Assembly (NCBI GenBank): GCA_002305165.1
Contig: DBQI01000066.1
Coordinates: forward strand, 111,391-175,390
From: Armatimonadetes bacterium UBA1398
Lineage (GTDB): Bacteria; Armatimonadota; Zipacnadia; UBA1398
Length of the DNA stretch: 64,000 nt
Direction: 5' to 3'
This document shows, piece by piece, positions 55,190 through 63,897 of this stretch. Made by a program: the position numbers and the translations under genes. The notes under the pieces were generated by a model, which made no database searches, was not told the DNA's origin, and saw only the letters and a list, made by a program, of their open reading frames with translations. The stretch's first letter is position 1, and each line of letters begins with the position of its first letter.

Positions 55190-57844
55190 CTAGACCTCCA
55201 GTGGATCCATGTCTCCCCAGCTCGACCCCGCCTTCGCATCCACCACGATGGGGACATCGAGCTCGAGGGGGGCCGCCATGAGCCGGCATACCCGCCTGGC
55301 TACATCCTCCACACGGGCCTCGGGCACCTCGAACAGGAGTTCATCGTGTACCTGGAGCAGCATCCGCCCATCGCCGTGAGCGCTCAGATCCTCGTGCACC
55401 GAGCGCATGGCCAGCTTGATGAGGTCCGCCGCCGTGCCCTGGATGGGCGTGTTCACCGCGGTGCGCTCCGCGGCGGCGCGAGCCTGGGGCGCGCCCGAGG
55501 TGATATCCGGGAGGTTCCGGCGCCGACCGAGCAAGGTTACGACGAAGCCGTTGGCGCGAGCCTGCTCGATCGTCCCGTCCAGGTAGCTCCGAACCCCGCT
55601 GTACCGCTCAAAGTAGCGCTCAATGAAGGCCTTCGCCTCATCCCGCGACATCCCCATGTCGCGAGCCAGCCGTTGGGAGCCCATGCCGTACATGATGCCG
55701 AAGTTCACCGCCTTGGCCGCGCCTCTCTGCTGGCGCGAGACCTCGGCGATAGGCACATCGTAAAGAAGCGACGCCGTGTAGGCGTGGACATCGAGGCCCG
55801 CGCTGAATGCCTGGAGGAGGTTGGCGTCTTTGCTGAAGTGGGCAAGGACGCGAAGCTCGATCTGGCTGTAGTCGCAGCTCAGGAGCACGTGGTCCTGAGG
55901 GGCCACGAAGCAACGCCGCACATCCCGTCCCCACTCGCTCCGGATGGGGATGTTCTGGAGGTTGGGGTCGCTCGAGGAGAGGCGCCCGGTCACCACCGCC
56001 GTCTGGTGGAAGGTGGTGTGGACCCGTCCCGTGTCGCTGTCGACGAGCCTTGTAAGGGCCTCTACGTAGGTGGACTGGAGCTTCGTGAGCTGCCGCCACT
56101 CCAGGATCATCCGGACGATCTCGTGCTCGTCAGCCAAGGCCTCCAAGGTCTCGGCATCGGTCGAGTACCCCGTCTTCGTCTTCCGGCCCTTCGCCAGCCC
56201 CATCCTCTCGAATAGGACTTCCTGGAGCTGCTTGGGGGAGCCGATGGTGAACTCCTCGCCCGCGAGCTCGTAGATCCGCTGCTCGGCCTGGAGGATCCCT
56301 ACATCGAGGCGCTCACCGAGCTCGCGAAGCCTCCCGGTGTCGAGCAATACGCCCGCGGCTTCCATTTCCGCCAGGATGGGGGCGAGGGGCAGCTCGATGT
56401 CGCGGTAGAGCTGAGCCAATCCTTCGGCCTCCAGTGTCGTCTCGAGCTTCTCCATGAGCGGCAGAAGGCGCGCCGCCGCGCGGCCGAAGTCCTCGGCCGT
56501 CTCGGGAGCTCCCAGATCCTCACCGAGGTGATTCGCGACGATTCGCGCGAAGCTGAGCCGCCGCTGGCCGTAGTCCAGGAGGTTGGCGGCGATGAGGGCG
56601 TCGTGCGCCACCCCGCCGAGCTTCCTGCCGGGTGGCAGACCGCGCACGATGCTCTTCCAGTCGAAGCAGATCTTGCGCACTCGGCCGTCGGCAAGCATTC
56701 GGGCCACGGGCTCGGGCAGGTCGGCCGCCGCCTCCTCTCCGTCGAACAGCCCTCGTCCGGTGCCTCGCGCGAGGCTCAACGCCACGCCCGAGCTACGGCT
56801 GCACGCCAGCCCAAGCTGCGCGATCCGGCCGTCCACTACGTTCGCGATGACCCCGACGGTGCCCGAGTTGCACATCTCCGCGACGGCCGCTTCGATCGCG
56901 TCGGCGTCCCCGGGGTCGAGCAGCACGGCCTCGGCCTTCACCTCGCGCTCGGACACGTAGCGCTCCATGAGGGACCGAAGCCCGAGTTCGAGGAACAGCG
57001 CCCTAGCTAGTTCCTCGTCCACCGGTTGTCGCGCCAGGCTGTCGAGGCTGACGGGGAGATCGATGTCACGCTGGATCGTCACGGCTTCCTTGGCCCGCCG
57101 CAGCTCGTCGATGGCCGCCTCGGTCGCCTCACGGATCCTCTGGTTCGGGATCCGGCTGATGTTCTCGATCACCCCCTCCACGGTGCCGAACTCCTGGAGC
57201 AGACCCAGCGCGCGCTTGGGGCCCACGCCCTGGATGCCCTTGATGTTGTCCGACGGGTCGCCCGCGAGCGCCTTCAGGTCGATGACGCGTTCGGGCGGCA
57301 CGCCCAGTTTCTCTCGCACGCCCTCGGCATCCAGGATGGAGGCGGACTGCAGCGACCGGTCGGATGCGCAGATGAACGTGTGATCGGAGACGAGTTGGTA
57401 GGCGTCCCTGTCGCCGGTCGCGAGGTAGGTGTCCATGCCTCGCTCCTCCGCCAGCTTCGCCAGGGCTCCCATCACGTCATCGGCCTCATAGCCCGCCACG
57501 CCCACCATGGGCAGGCGCAGCGCCTCGGCGAGACGATCGAGGAGGGGTATCTGCTCCCTCAGGTCCTCGGGCATGGGTGGCCGGTTGGCCTTGTACTCGG
57601 GGATAAGCTCCTGCCGGAACGAGGGCTCCTCGCTCGGCAGATCGGTGGCGATAGCCACATAATCCGGCTCGATCTCATCCATGAGCGCCTGAACCATGCG
57701 CGCGAAGCCGAACACGGCGTTGGTCGGCCGCCCATCGGGCGACGTGAAGTGGGGCAGCGCGTGGAACGCCCGATAGAGCACGTTGAAGGCATCTACCACG
57801 AGCAGTCTCGGCCGCCTGGGGCTCTCCTCGCTCAAGCTTCTCAC
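55190..57844 (-). CDS. polA: DNA polymerase I, proofreading domain degenerate
   Basis: An 884-residue repair and Okazaki-fragment-processing polymerase. The 5'-3' exonuclease domain (~12-290) shows LLVVDAFNVLYRAFHAL, YEADDVMGALAKLA, TGDRDAYQLV and GDPSDNIKGIQGVGPKRA. The middle domain retains the fold, but the exonuclease DxE motif is replaced (GVIANVVDG), so 3'-5' proofreading is expected to be lost, as in Taq and Bst enzymes. The polymerase domain carries motif A SCDYSQIELRVLAHFS, motif B RGAAKAVNFGIMYGMG and motif C LLQVHDELLFEVPE. Translation begins at GTG seven bases after the sppA stop; a TTG nine bases in is an alternative start. It is the second gene of an sppA-polA unit. Confidence 0.96.
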   Translation of the reverse strand: MRSLSEESPRRPRLLVVDAFNVLYRAFHALPHFTSPDGRPTNAVFGFARMVQALMDEIEPDYVAIATDLPSEEPSFRQELIPEYKANRPPMPEDLREQIPLLDRLAEALRLPMVGVAGYEADDVMGALAKLAEERGMDTYLATGDRDAYQLVSDHTFICASDRSLQSASILDAEGVREKLGVPPERVIDLKALAGDPSDNIKGIQGVGPKRALGLLQEFGTVEGVIENISRIPNQRIREATEAAIDELRRAKEAVTIQRDIDLPVSLDSLARQPVDEELARALFLELGLRSLMERYVSEREVKAEAVLLDPGDADAIEAAVAEMCNSGTVGVIANVVDGRIAQLGLACSRSSGVALSLARGTGRGLFDGEEAAADLPEPVARMLADGRVRKICFDWKSIVRGLPPGRKLGGVAHDALIAANLLDYGQRRLSFARIVANHLGEDLGAPETAEDFGRAAARLLPLMEKLETTLEAEGLAQLYRDIELPLAPILAEMEAAGVLLDTGRLRELGERLDVGILQAEQRIYELAGEEFTIGSPKQLQEVLFERMGLAKGRKTKTGYSTDAETLEALADEHEIVRMILEWRQLTKLQSTYVEALTRLVDSDTGRVHTTFHQTAVVTGRLSSSDPNLQNIPIRSEWGRDVRRCFVAPQDHVLLSCDYSQIELRVLAHFSKDANLLQAFSAGLDVHAYTASLLYDVPIAEVSRQQRGAAKAVNFGIMYGMGSQRLARDMGMSRDEAKAFIERYFERYSGVRSYLDGTIEQARANGFVVTLLGRRRNLPDITSGAPQARAAAERTAVNTPIQGTAADLIKLAMRSVHEDLSAHGDGRMLLQVHDELLFEVPEARVEDVARRVCRLMAAPLELDVPIVVDAKAGSSWGDMDPLEV

Positions 57845-57851
57845 GCCCTCA

Positions 57852-59015
57852 TTACTTCGCCAGAGTCGGCCCGGCGCCCATCTGCAGCCTGAATGGGGCC
57901 ACCGCGCCCGTCGCGCGCTCGTCCAGGTAACGCTCCCCGCCCCTCAGGGCGGCCTGAGCCGAGGCCTCCATGAGTGAGTCGAAGGGCAGGGCCGGCGTGC
58001 TATACGGGAATACCTCGGGATCTGTCAGTCCGGCCTGGGCGCCCGCATAGGCGACCGCCTCATGCAGGCCGCCCAACTCATCTACGAGCCCAAGGTCGAC
58101 GGCATCCTTCCCCATCCAGACCCGACCGTCGGCGACCTTGCGCACCGTCGCCTCCGGCAGGCCCCGCCCCTCAACCACTGCCGCGACGAACTCGTCGTAG
58201 ATGACATTCACTTGGTGCTCGAAGATGGCGCGCTCCTCATCGGTGAGATCCCGGTACATGGAGCCCATGGCCTTGAACTCGCCGCTTGTTATGTCCGTCG
58301 CCTCGACGCCGTGCTCGGTGATGAGCCCCTCAATGGAAACGAAACTACTGCGCACCCCTATGCTGCCCGTCGCCGTAGCGGCGTTCGCGAAGACGTAGTC
58401 CCCAGCACACGCCATGTAGTAGCCCCCTGAGGCTGCCGCGTCGCCCATAGAGACGACGATGGGCTTGCCGGGGTACTCGGCCTTGAGGCGCTTCATGCCG
58501 CGATAGATCTCCTCCGAGGCCGATGCCGTTCCCCCGGGGGAGTCGATCCGCACCACGACGGCCTTGCATGCCGGCGCCTCCAGGGCGCGCTCCAGTTCCT
58601 TCAGGAAGCGCCGCGGAGATATGCCCCCAGTGGCGAGGAGGCCGCCGCCTGTGCCGCCGCTGATCAGCCCCTCGGCGCGAACCAGCCCCACATGGCTGCC
58701 CAGGCCCAGTCCGGCGCCCGCCGGCGCGAGAGCCCCGAAGGTGATGAAGGCGACGACGGTGGTCACGGCCAGGGCGCACAGCAAGCCAACGAAGAAACCG
58801 AAGGCGCGCCCCCCCGATGCCACCGGCGCGGGGTGTGGGGGCACATAGCCCACCGGGGCGTAGGGCGCGTGGCCCGGAGCCCACTGGGGCGCGACCGAGG
58901 GTCCGGTCAGAGGATAGGGCGGGCTCCCCTGCGTCGGGGGGCCGTAGCTGCTAGGGGGCGAGGGCTGCGTGGGGGTTGGTTCCCCTGGCTGGCCCGTCCC
59001 CGGGTACTCGGGCAT
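57852..59015 (-). CDS. sppA: Signal peptide peptidase SppA-type (S49) membrane protease
   Basis: A 387-residue single-domain S49 protease that degrades cleaved signal peptides. Residues ~1-70 are Pro/Tyr/Gly-rich and cytoplasmic; a single span follows (AFGFFVGLLCALAVTTVVAFITFG). The ClpP-like catalytic domain shows RIDSPGGTASASEEIY, the nucleophile Ser in SMGDAAASGGYYMA, GSIGVRSSFVS and the general base Lys in ITSGEFKAMGSMYRDL. This is the short, half-length form rather than the two-domain E. coli type. The ATG has GGAGGAGG seven bases upstream. It is transcribed ahead of polA. The Pro-rich N-terminus is unusual and may bind partners. Confidence 0.93.
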   Translation of the reverse strand: MPEYPGTGQPGEPTPTQPSPPSSYGPPTQGSPPYPLTGPSVAPQWAPGHAPYAPVGYVPPHPAPVASGGRAFGFFVGLLCALAVTTVVAFITFGALAPAGAGLGLGSHVGLVRAEGLISGGTGGGLLATGGISPRRFLKELERALEAPACKAVVVRIDSPGGTASASEEIYRGMKRLKAEYPGKPIVVSMGDAAASGGYYMACAGDYVFANAATATGSIGVRSSFVSIEGLITEHGVEATDITSGEFKAMGSMYRDLTDEERAIFEHQVNVIYDEFVAAVVEGRGLPEATVRKVADGRVWMGKDAVDLGLVDELGGLHEAVAYAGAQAGLTDPEVFPYSTPALPFDSLMEASAQAALRGGERYLDERATGAVAPFRLQMGAGPTLAK

Positions 59016-59240
59016 GGCGTACCTCCTCCAAGCTGGCGGGTGTCGACCGCGCGGGGGTGGGTGAGTCGTGAGGCGGGGCGGGCGGAGAGCCGGAGCCCTC
59101 CGCCGAGCCCCTCGTCTGCCTGTTGCCCCATCATTCCCGCCTCTCGGCGCCCCTTCCTGCCTCTCCGGGGCTCGTGTATCCTGAGGGCCCCACTGGCGGC
59201 GCGCCGGCCGGCGGTCTGGGGCACCAAGGAGGCATCAGAC

Positions 59241-60035
59241 GTGCGCATCTCTCGCCCCGTAGGGCTCTGGCTCCTGAGCGCCGCGGCCCTGGGTTCCGTC
59301 GTAGCGCTCATCACCGGCTGTGGCCAGGGCAACCGGCCCCAACTCGATGTCCCCCCGCCGCCGCTCATGGCCCCGCGCGGGGAGTTCCGGGACCAGCTTC
59401 TGGAGCCCGTCCTGGTGCCCTCTGAGGCCGATCCGGCTCCGCTGGTCGACATGCGCCTGGCGAGTGGGAGCGGCCTGGGAAGGCCGCTCTATGAGTCCGT
59501 GGAGCCCATCCTCCGCCGCCGCACGGCCCAGCTCCTCGCCCAGGCCCAGGACCTGGCGCTCCAACGCGGCTACGTGATCCTTCTGTTGGACGCGGGCCGG
59601 ACGCCGCAGGCGCACAGCGCGCTGGTGGCCATGGCGGGAGACCCCGAGTTCGTCCCGCCCGCCGACCCCGAGTTCGGGTGCCCCGATATCAGAGGCGCCG
59701 CCATCGATGTCACCCTACTGGACTCCCGCAACGGCGACATGGAGCTTGCCATGGGCACCCGCTACATGGAGATAGCGCCGGCTTCGGGCCGCCGCTTCGC
59801 TGAACTCGACAAGGACCATCTCTCGAACCGCGCCATCCTTGCCAAGATCATGGACGATGCCGGGTTCGACGAAGGTCACGCGTGGTGGGACTACCATGAC
59901 CCCGAGTGGGTGGATACGCCCGATCTGACCGAGGAGGATGTGCCACACACCCTCTCATCCGAGGCGCTGGAGGCTCTGGAGAGCCCTGCCACTGCCGAGT
60001 CGCCCGAGAGCGCGCCGGCGGCCGCGGAGGAGTAG
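59241..60035 (+). CDS. VanX/DdpX-like (M15D) lipoprotein lacking the catalytic residues
   Basis: A 264-residue protein from GTG, with AAGGAGG eight bases upstream. The lipobox VALITGC gives Cys27, so the mature form is membrane-anchored. The fold of D-Ala-D-Ala dipeptidases is visible: YVILLLDAGRTPQAH (the Arg region), then CPDIRGAAIDVTLLD and GFDEGHAWWDYHD. In active VanX the last two read SxHxRGxAID and EWWH, with two zinc His, one zinc Asp and the catalytic Glu. Here His becomes Asp149, Glu becomes Ala214 and His becomes Asp217; only Asp156 and the Arg remain. Zinc hydrolysis is therefore doubtful, and a peptidoglycan-binding or altered-metal role is more likely. The C-terminal 40 residues are acidic and Ala/Pro-rich. 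Confidence 0.8.
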   Translation: MRISRPVGLWLLSAAALGSVVALITGCGQGNRPQLDVPPPPLMAPRGEFRDQLLEPVLVPSEADPAPLVDMRLASGSGLGRPLYESVEPILRRRTAQLLAQAQDLALQRGYVILLLDAGRTPQAHSALVAMAGDPEFVPPADPEFGCPDIRGAAIDVTLLDSRNGDMELAMGTRYMEIAPASGRRFAELDKDHLSNRAILAKIMDDAGFDEGHAWWDYHDPEWVDTPDLTEEDVPHTLSSEALEALESPATAESPESAPAAAEE

Positions 60036-60079
60036 CGGGACCGCCCGCGGACGTGCTGAAGTAGCTCGTTTTCGCCTCA

Positions 60080-60093
60080 TGCAAGCGCTTGCA
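60080..60093. promoter_or_regulatory. Perfect LacI-family-type palindrome upstream of the ECF sigma gene
   Basis: TGCAAGCGCTTGCA is a perfect 14-bp palindrome with the CG centre and AAnCGnTT-like core typical of LacI/PurR-family operators. It lies 79 bases before the sigma factor ATG. No LacI-type regulator is encoded in this window. Confidence 0.55.
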
Positions 60094-60171
60094 GAGGCCC
60101 TTTTCGCGTCACAACTAACCACTCTCGCGCGTCCATGCCTCCTACTGTAAGTGAGGAAGAGCGGGAGCACG

Positions 60172-60795
60172 ATGACTCGGGATGAGCTCGGGGCGCTATC
60201 CGACGAGTTCCTGGTGCTGGCGTCCATCGCGGGTGACTTCGCCTCCTTCGACGAGTTGGTGCGACGGTACCGGCCCGCGGTGACGCGGCAGCTCGTTGCC
60301 ACCGTGGGGCCGGAGGAGGCCCAGGATGTCGCCCAGGAGGTGTTCCTCCGCGCCTTCCGCGCGCTCCCCCGGCTCACGACGCCCCAAGCCTTCGGCTCGT
60401 GGCTGCGCCGCATCGCGGAGCGGTGCGCGGGCCGGCGCGGTCGATCCCTCCGGCGGCGGGAGGGGTTGGAGACTCCCCTGGACGCCGTCTTGCGAGCGAC
60501 GTGCCCGTCGCTCGCTCCGGGACCGGAGGATGCGGTGATCGCCGCGATGTTCCAGGAGGGCACTCTGGGGGCAATTCGGTCGCTCCCCGAGCCCTACCGG
60601 GAGACCATCGAGTTGCGGTACGTGCAGGACGTGCCCCTCAAGCGGATCGCCGCCTATCAGGGCATCAGCGCCGAGGGCGTCAAGTGGAGGCTCCGGCGGG
60701 CCCTGGCGATGCTGCGGGAGGAGCTTCGAGAACTCAGCAACACGCGCGAGACAGGCCATACCGAGCAGGATGGCGGGAAGGGAGATCACCTATGA
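60172..60795 (+). CDS. ECF-type RNA polymerase sigma factor
   Basis: A 207-residue group-4 sigma factor. The ATG is preceded by GGGAG at five bases; a GTG 21 bases upstream is possible. Region 2: DFASFDELVRRYRPAVTRQLVATVGPEEAQDVAQEVFLRAFRALPRL, with FGSWLRRIAERCAGRRGRS completing 2.3-2.4. Region 4: LPEPYRETIELRYVQDVPLKRIAAYQGISAEGVKWRLRRALAMLREEL, with its helix-turn-helix. Its stop overlaps the start of the following coiled-coil gene (ATGA), where an anti-sigma factor would be expected. Target promoters are unknown. Confidence 0.93.
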   Translation: MTRDELGALSDEFLVLASIAGDFASFDELVRRYRPAVTRQLVATVGPEEAQDVAQEVFLRAFRALPRLTTPQAFGSWLRRIAERCAGRRGRSLRRREGLETPLDAVLRATCPSLAPGPEDAVIAAMFQEGTLGAIRSLPEPYRETIELRYVQDVPLKRIAAYQGISAEGVKWRLRRALAMLREELRELSNTRETGHTEQDGGKGDHL

Positions 60796-61475
60796 GCGAG
60801 GACACTGGCGCAACACGGAAGTCGCGTTTCAACCGGGTGCTGGCGAACATCGTGGAGCACGCGGACGACGTGGGGAGCGGCGTCGCCAAGGAGCGTCCGG
60901 CGGCGACGCACTACCTACGGACCCAGTTGAACAAGATACGGGAGGAGATGGCCAAGGACGATCCGATGGTCGCGGATCTCTTCCCTCCCGTGCCCGATGA
61001 CACGTTGATCGCGGATGTGGCGCTCGTCGCCCAGCAGTTGCTGGACCTCGGCGGCGAGTCGCTCACCGAGCGGACCGCCCGGGCCTTCCGCCACGGGCGC
61101 ACCGTAGCGGGGGAGAACGTGGGCGTCTACCTCTCGGATCTCGCCGATCTCGGCGTGCAGATACGGGAGAAGGTGGCGGAGGCTCTGGAGGGCGCCCTGC
61201 ACCCGGGCGACCCAAAGGACGATGAAGAACTCGAGGCGAGGATCAAGGAGCTGGGGGAGCAGGCCAAGGAGGCCGCGTCGCGGATCTCCAAGGATGCTGA
61301 ACAGGGCTACGAGGACGCTTCTACCCTCGCCCAGATCGCGAAGGACCTGGCGCGGCTGCAACTGCGGAAGGCGCGGAAGCGGGTCCACGCCGCGGTGGCG
61401 AAGTCGAGTGAGGGGCCCGAGCCCGAGAGCGATGAGGCCGACGCCCCGTGCTGCGAGGAGAAGCCTGACGAGTAG
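60792..61475 (+). CDS. Soluble helical protein coupled to the ECF sigma factor; possible partner
   Basis: A 227-residue protein with no membrane span. It is almost entirely helical and charged (LRTQLNKIREEMAKDD, EELEARIKELGEQAKEAASRISKDAEQGYED, LARLQLRKARKRVHAAVAKS) and ends with two adjacent Cys in an acidic tail (DEADAPCCEEKPDE). It does not show the zinc-binding anti-sigma HxxxCxxC motif or a C-terminal span, so it is not a standard ECF anti-sigma factor. The four-base overlap with the sigma gene indicates stoichiometric production. The Cys pair might be redox- or metal-responsive, which is speculation. Homologous family not recognised. Confidence 0.85.
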   Translation: MSEDTGATRKSRFNRVLANIVEHADDVGSGVAKERPAATHYLRTQLNKIREEMAKDDPMVADLFPPVPDDTLIADVALVAQQLLDLGGESLTERTARAFRHGRTVAGENVGVYLSDLADLGVQIREKVAEALEGALHPGDPKDDEELEARIKELGEQAKEAASRISKDAEQGYEDASTLAQIAKDLARLQLRKARKRVHAAVAKSSEGPEPESDEADAPCCEEKPDE

Positions 61476-61494
61476 AGCTTCGGGTTCGGAGGCT

Positions 61495-61526
61495 GGGGCC
61501 GCGGCCAATCATCCGGCCGCGGCCCC
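61495..61526. terminator. Bidirectional terminator between convergent genes
   Basis: GGGGCCGCGGCC and GGCCGCGGCCCC form a perfect 12-bp stem with an 8-base loop, midway between the stops of the coiled-coil gene and the minus-strand gene. No clear T-run. Confidence 0.75.
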
Positions 61527-61537
61527 GGGGTCAGGGC

Positions 61538-63067
61538 CTATTCTCCCTCCTCCGGTAGGTCGAAGACGATGTGGGTGATCTCAGAGCGGACGTAGATCCG
61601 GCACCGGCCCCACGGCGTGTCACCGACCCGAGTCTCACCCTCCCAGCCGATCCGGTGGTCGGGATCGGGTGAGAACACAACCCAGTCAGTCTGCGCTAGG
61701 GGCCGGCGCTCCATGGGAACCAGGCCCAGTCGACGGCCGTTGGCGCCGAGGAGGCTTGTTAGCGCCTGCTCCGCGTGTCGCGCTTGGTCCCACTCAAGAA
61801 AACGGAAGGGCTTGGCGTGGGCATGGAGTTCCACCAGTGAGACCGCGCAGTGCCCTGGCGTCCAGGTGACGACGCAGAGCGGTCGTCTGATGCGGCCAAC
61901 GGACCTGTGAACTCCGTAAAGCCACGTCGCCGTGTCCGGCTCGCGAGCACCGCCCACCGCCGGACGGGCGGCCTCCGCCGTGGCGGCGGCCTCGACGAGG
62001 GTCCGAACGGCTTCTGGGGGCACGCTGTCCGTCCTCTCCCACTCGGCGTCAGGGGGCGGGAGTGTCGGCATCCAGTCATCGACCGGTGGAGGCGGGATCG
62101 AGAGGCGTTCGGTCGTGAAGAGATCGTCCACCAGCTGGATCCCCTCGATGCTAGGCAGGTTGGCGCCTATGTCTGACGCGGGGCTCAGCGTCGTGGCGCG
62201 CTCAACCTCATGGACGCTGATGCCGTACCCTCCCCGCCGGAAGGGGGCATCGAGAGACAGAATGTCGGGCCGCGGCGTGACCAGCGACGACTCGGTATCG
62301 GCGGGAAAGACCAGCCGCGCCTCCAGGATCCATGTCCGTCCATCTGACCAGCTCGAGAGCCGCATCGGCCACCAGGCCCCCAGCTGCGGGCTCAGCAGCC
62401 GGTCAGCCGGAGTCTCCGGAGCGGAGTGGGTGACGGACATCCCGCCATCCCGCTCATGGTAGGCCACCGTCCCCATGGCCTCCAGGCCGTCGGGCCAGTT
62501 CACCACTCGGCGGACCGCCTCGAGGTGAAGGTCGGGGACAAGCCGATCCTCCGGCAGCGAAGCGCGAAGGACGAGCCAACGGAGATCGCAGGCCACGACG
62601 CCGGCGAGCGCCTCGGACGGGCGCCCGGGTCGCTCCAGGACGACCCGAACAGGCTGCCGGCCACAGGGTCTCTGTCCGCCGCGCTCATCGAGGATGGTCC
62701 CAAAGACCCACGGCCCCTCGGGCGCCACAACCCCGTCGGACAACACCTCGGCGCGGAACGCCTCACACGCGTCGGCGGCGTTCTCCTCGCGCGTCTCCGA
62801 GAGTTCCACGGGAGAGAAGGCGGCAGTGGCGAGCGCCGCCGGGTAGTCGAGACCTGCCTGGACCGCCCACGCACCCGAGCCCCAAGCTAACGCCACGCCT
62901 AGTGCAAGCACAGGAAGCACCCTGGTAGCTGGCCATAGCAACACAGGAGAGGGCAACGTGTCCAGAGCGAAGGTCCCCCGAAGCTCGCCCCCTTCATCGG
63001 CCCAGTCAGAGTGGAACGACACAGTCTGCCTGCCAAGCCGGGCCTGGAGGTGGAGGCGCCTGCGCAA
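61538..63067 (-). CDS. Membrane-anchored or exported protein of unknown function
   Basis: A 509-residue frame starting at TTG; the true start is uncertain and may lie at one of several internal GTG/TTG codons before the hydrophobic segment VLPVLALGVALAWGSGAWAV (about residues 50-70). The rest is a large extracytoplasmic part with alternating strands and a Pro-rich linker (SIPPPPVDDWMPTLPPPDAEW). The C-terminal block (ETRVGDTPWGRCRIYVRSE, ITHIVFDLPE) resembles the end of the partial protein at the right edge (SRLGDTVWGGVQMWVDGV, VTHTVIPTE), so they are paralogues. Arg-rich GRIRRPLCVVTWTPGHCAVSLVEL may be another conserved core. No enzyme motif was recognised. Confidence 0.7.
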   Translation of the reverse strand: MRRRLHLQARLGRQTVSFHSDWADEGGELRGTFALDTLPSPVLLWPATRVLPVLALGVALAWGSGAWAVQAGLDYPAALATAAFSPVELSETREENAADACEAFRAEVLSDGVVAPEGPWVFGTILDERGGQRPCGRQPVRVVLERPGRPSEALAGVVACDLRWLVLRASLPEDRLVPDLHLEAVRRVVNWPDGLEAMGTVAYHERDGGMSVTHSAPETPADRLLSPQLGAWWPMRLSSWSDGRTWILEARLVFPADTESSLVTPRPDILSLDAPFRRGGYGISVHEVERATTLSPASDIGANLPSIEGIQLVDDLFTTERLSIPPPPVDDWMPTLPPPDAEWERTDSVPPEAVRTLVEAAATAEAARPAVGGAREPDTATWLYGVHRSVGRIRRPLCVVTWTPGHCAVSLVELHAHAKPFRFLEWDQARHAEQALTSLLGANGRRLGLVPMERRPLAQTDWVVFSPDPDHRIGWEGETRVGDTPWGRCRIYVRSEITHIVFDLPEEGE

Positions 63068-63336
63068 GAGCCGTAGGCACTAGGAGGGCACACAAGGCAG
63101 ACTCAGGGAGACCAGATGGACGAGGGGGGAGGGCGAAGCGCTTCTGCATTGCCAACTGCTCCTCTCAGCGCCCAGGCAAGGCAGCATCAACCGGACCAGG
63201 CAACCCGGACGGCGCCAGTTATACCCTAGCTCCCATCCGCTCTGTCTGGAACAGACACCTGCCCCTGCCGTGAGTTGTGTAGCTAGTCCGCACCGCGACG
63301 GCTGGCCGGATTGAGGCCTGCTCTCCCTGCTCCGCT

Positions 63337-63888
63337 CTACCGCCGCACCCGAAGCTCGACCGTCGTCGGCATCCCGGGCAGCGCCTCAATCCGTACGCGC
63401 TCCTCCGTCTCCGCCCGCACGAACTCCCACTCATCGGTGCCGAAGGGCGAGGCCTCGATGCCGTCGTTCCGCCAGCCTTTGGACTCGGGCAGCTCAGCCA
63501 TGTACCAGCCCTTCACCTCGCTGAACGGGCTCTCCGTCACGTAGGACGCCACCACCCAACTCCCCTCCTCGGTCAGCCCATTCGGCAGCGCCCCCTCGGG
63601 GAGGGGGAGGTCGCTGCCTTGGGGCGGGGCTGCGGGAAGGTCGGAGCGCGGTGGCGCCGGATTGTACACCTCGCCGCTGATAGGCTGACCCAGAGCGTCC
63701 TCCGGACGAGCCTCCAGCGCGCGCATGGGGGCCTCTTCCGAACGAGACACCTCCGATCCGCCCGCGGCTGAAGGGGATGCCTCGGTGGCGAGAGACTCCC
63801 CGGCAGGCGTGTGTCGGCGACAACCGTTGGCGATGGCAGTCCAGACCACCAGCGCGATCAGACTCGCAAGAAGGACGCTCCGGCTCAT
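63337..63888 (-). CDS. Lipoprotein of unknown function
   Basis: A 183-residue protein. The signal sequence LLASLIALVVWTAIANGC ends in a lipobox-like stretch with Cys23, followed by a low-complexity linker (Ala/Ser/Glu/Pro-rich to about residue 105). The C-terminal ~75 residues form a small folded domain (LTEEGSWVVASYVTESPFSEVKGWYMAELPE, DEWEFVRAETEERVRIEAL). It starts nine bases after the stop of the gene at the right edge and has AGGTAGGGGG upstream, so it is in an operon with it. The next gene downstream (61538-63067) is 269 bases away. Confidence 0.8.
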   Translation of the reverse strand: MSRSVLLASLIALVVWTAIANGCRRHTPAGESLATEASPSAAGGSEVSRSEEAPMRALEARPEDALGQPISGEVYNPAPPRSDLPAAPPQGSDLPLPEGALPNGLTEEGSWVVASYVTESPFSEVKGWYMAELPESKGWRNDGIEASPFGTDEWEFVRAETEERVRIEALPGMPTTVELRVRR

Positions 63889-63897
63889 GGATACCCC

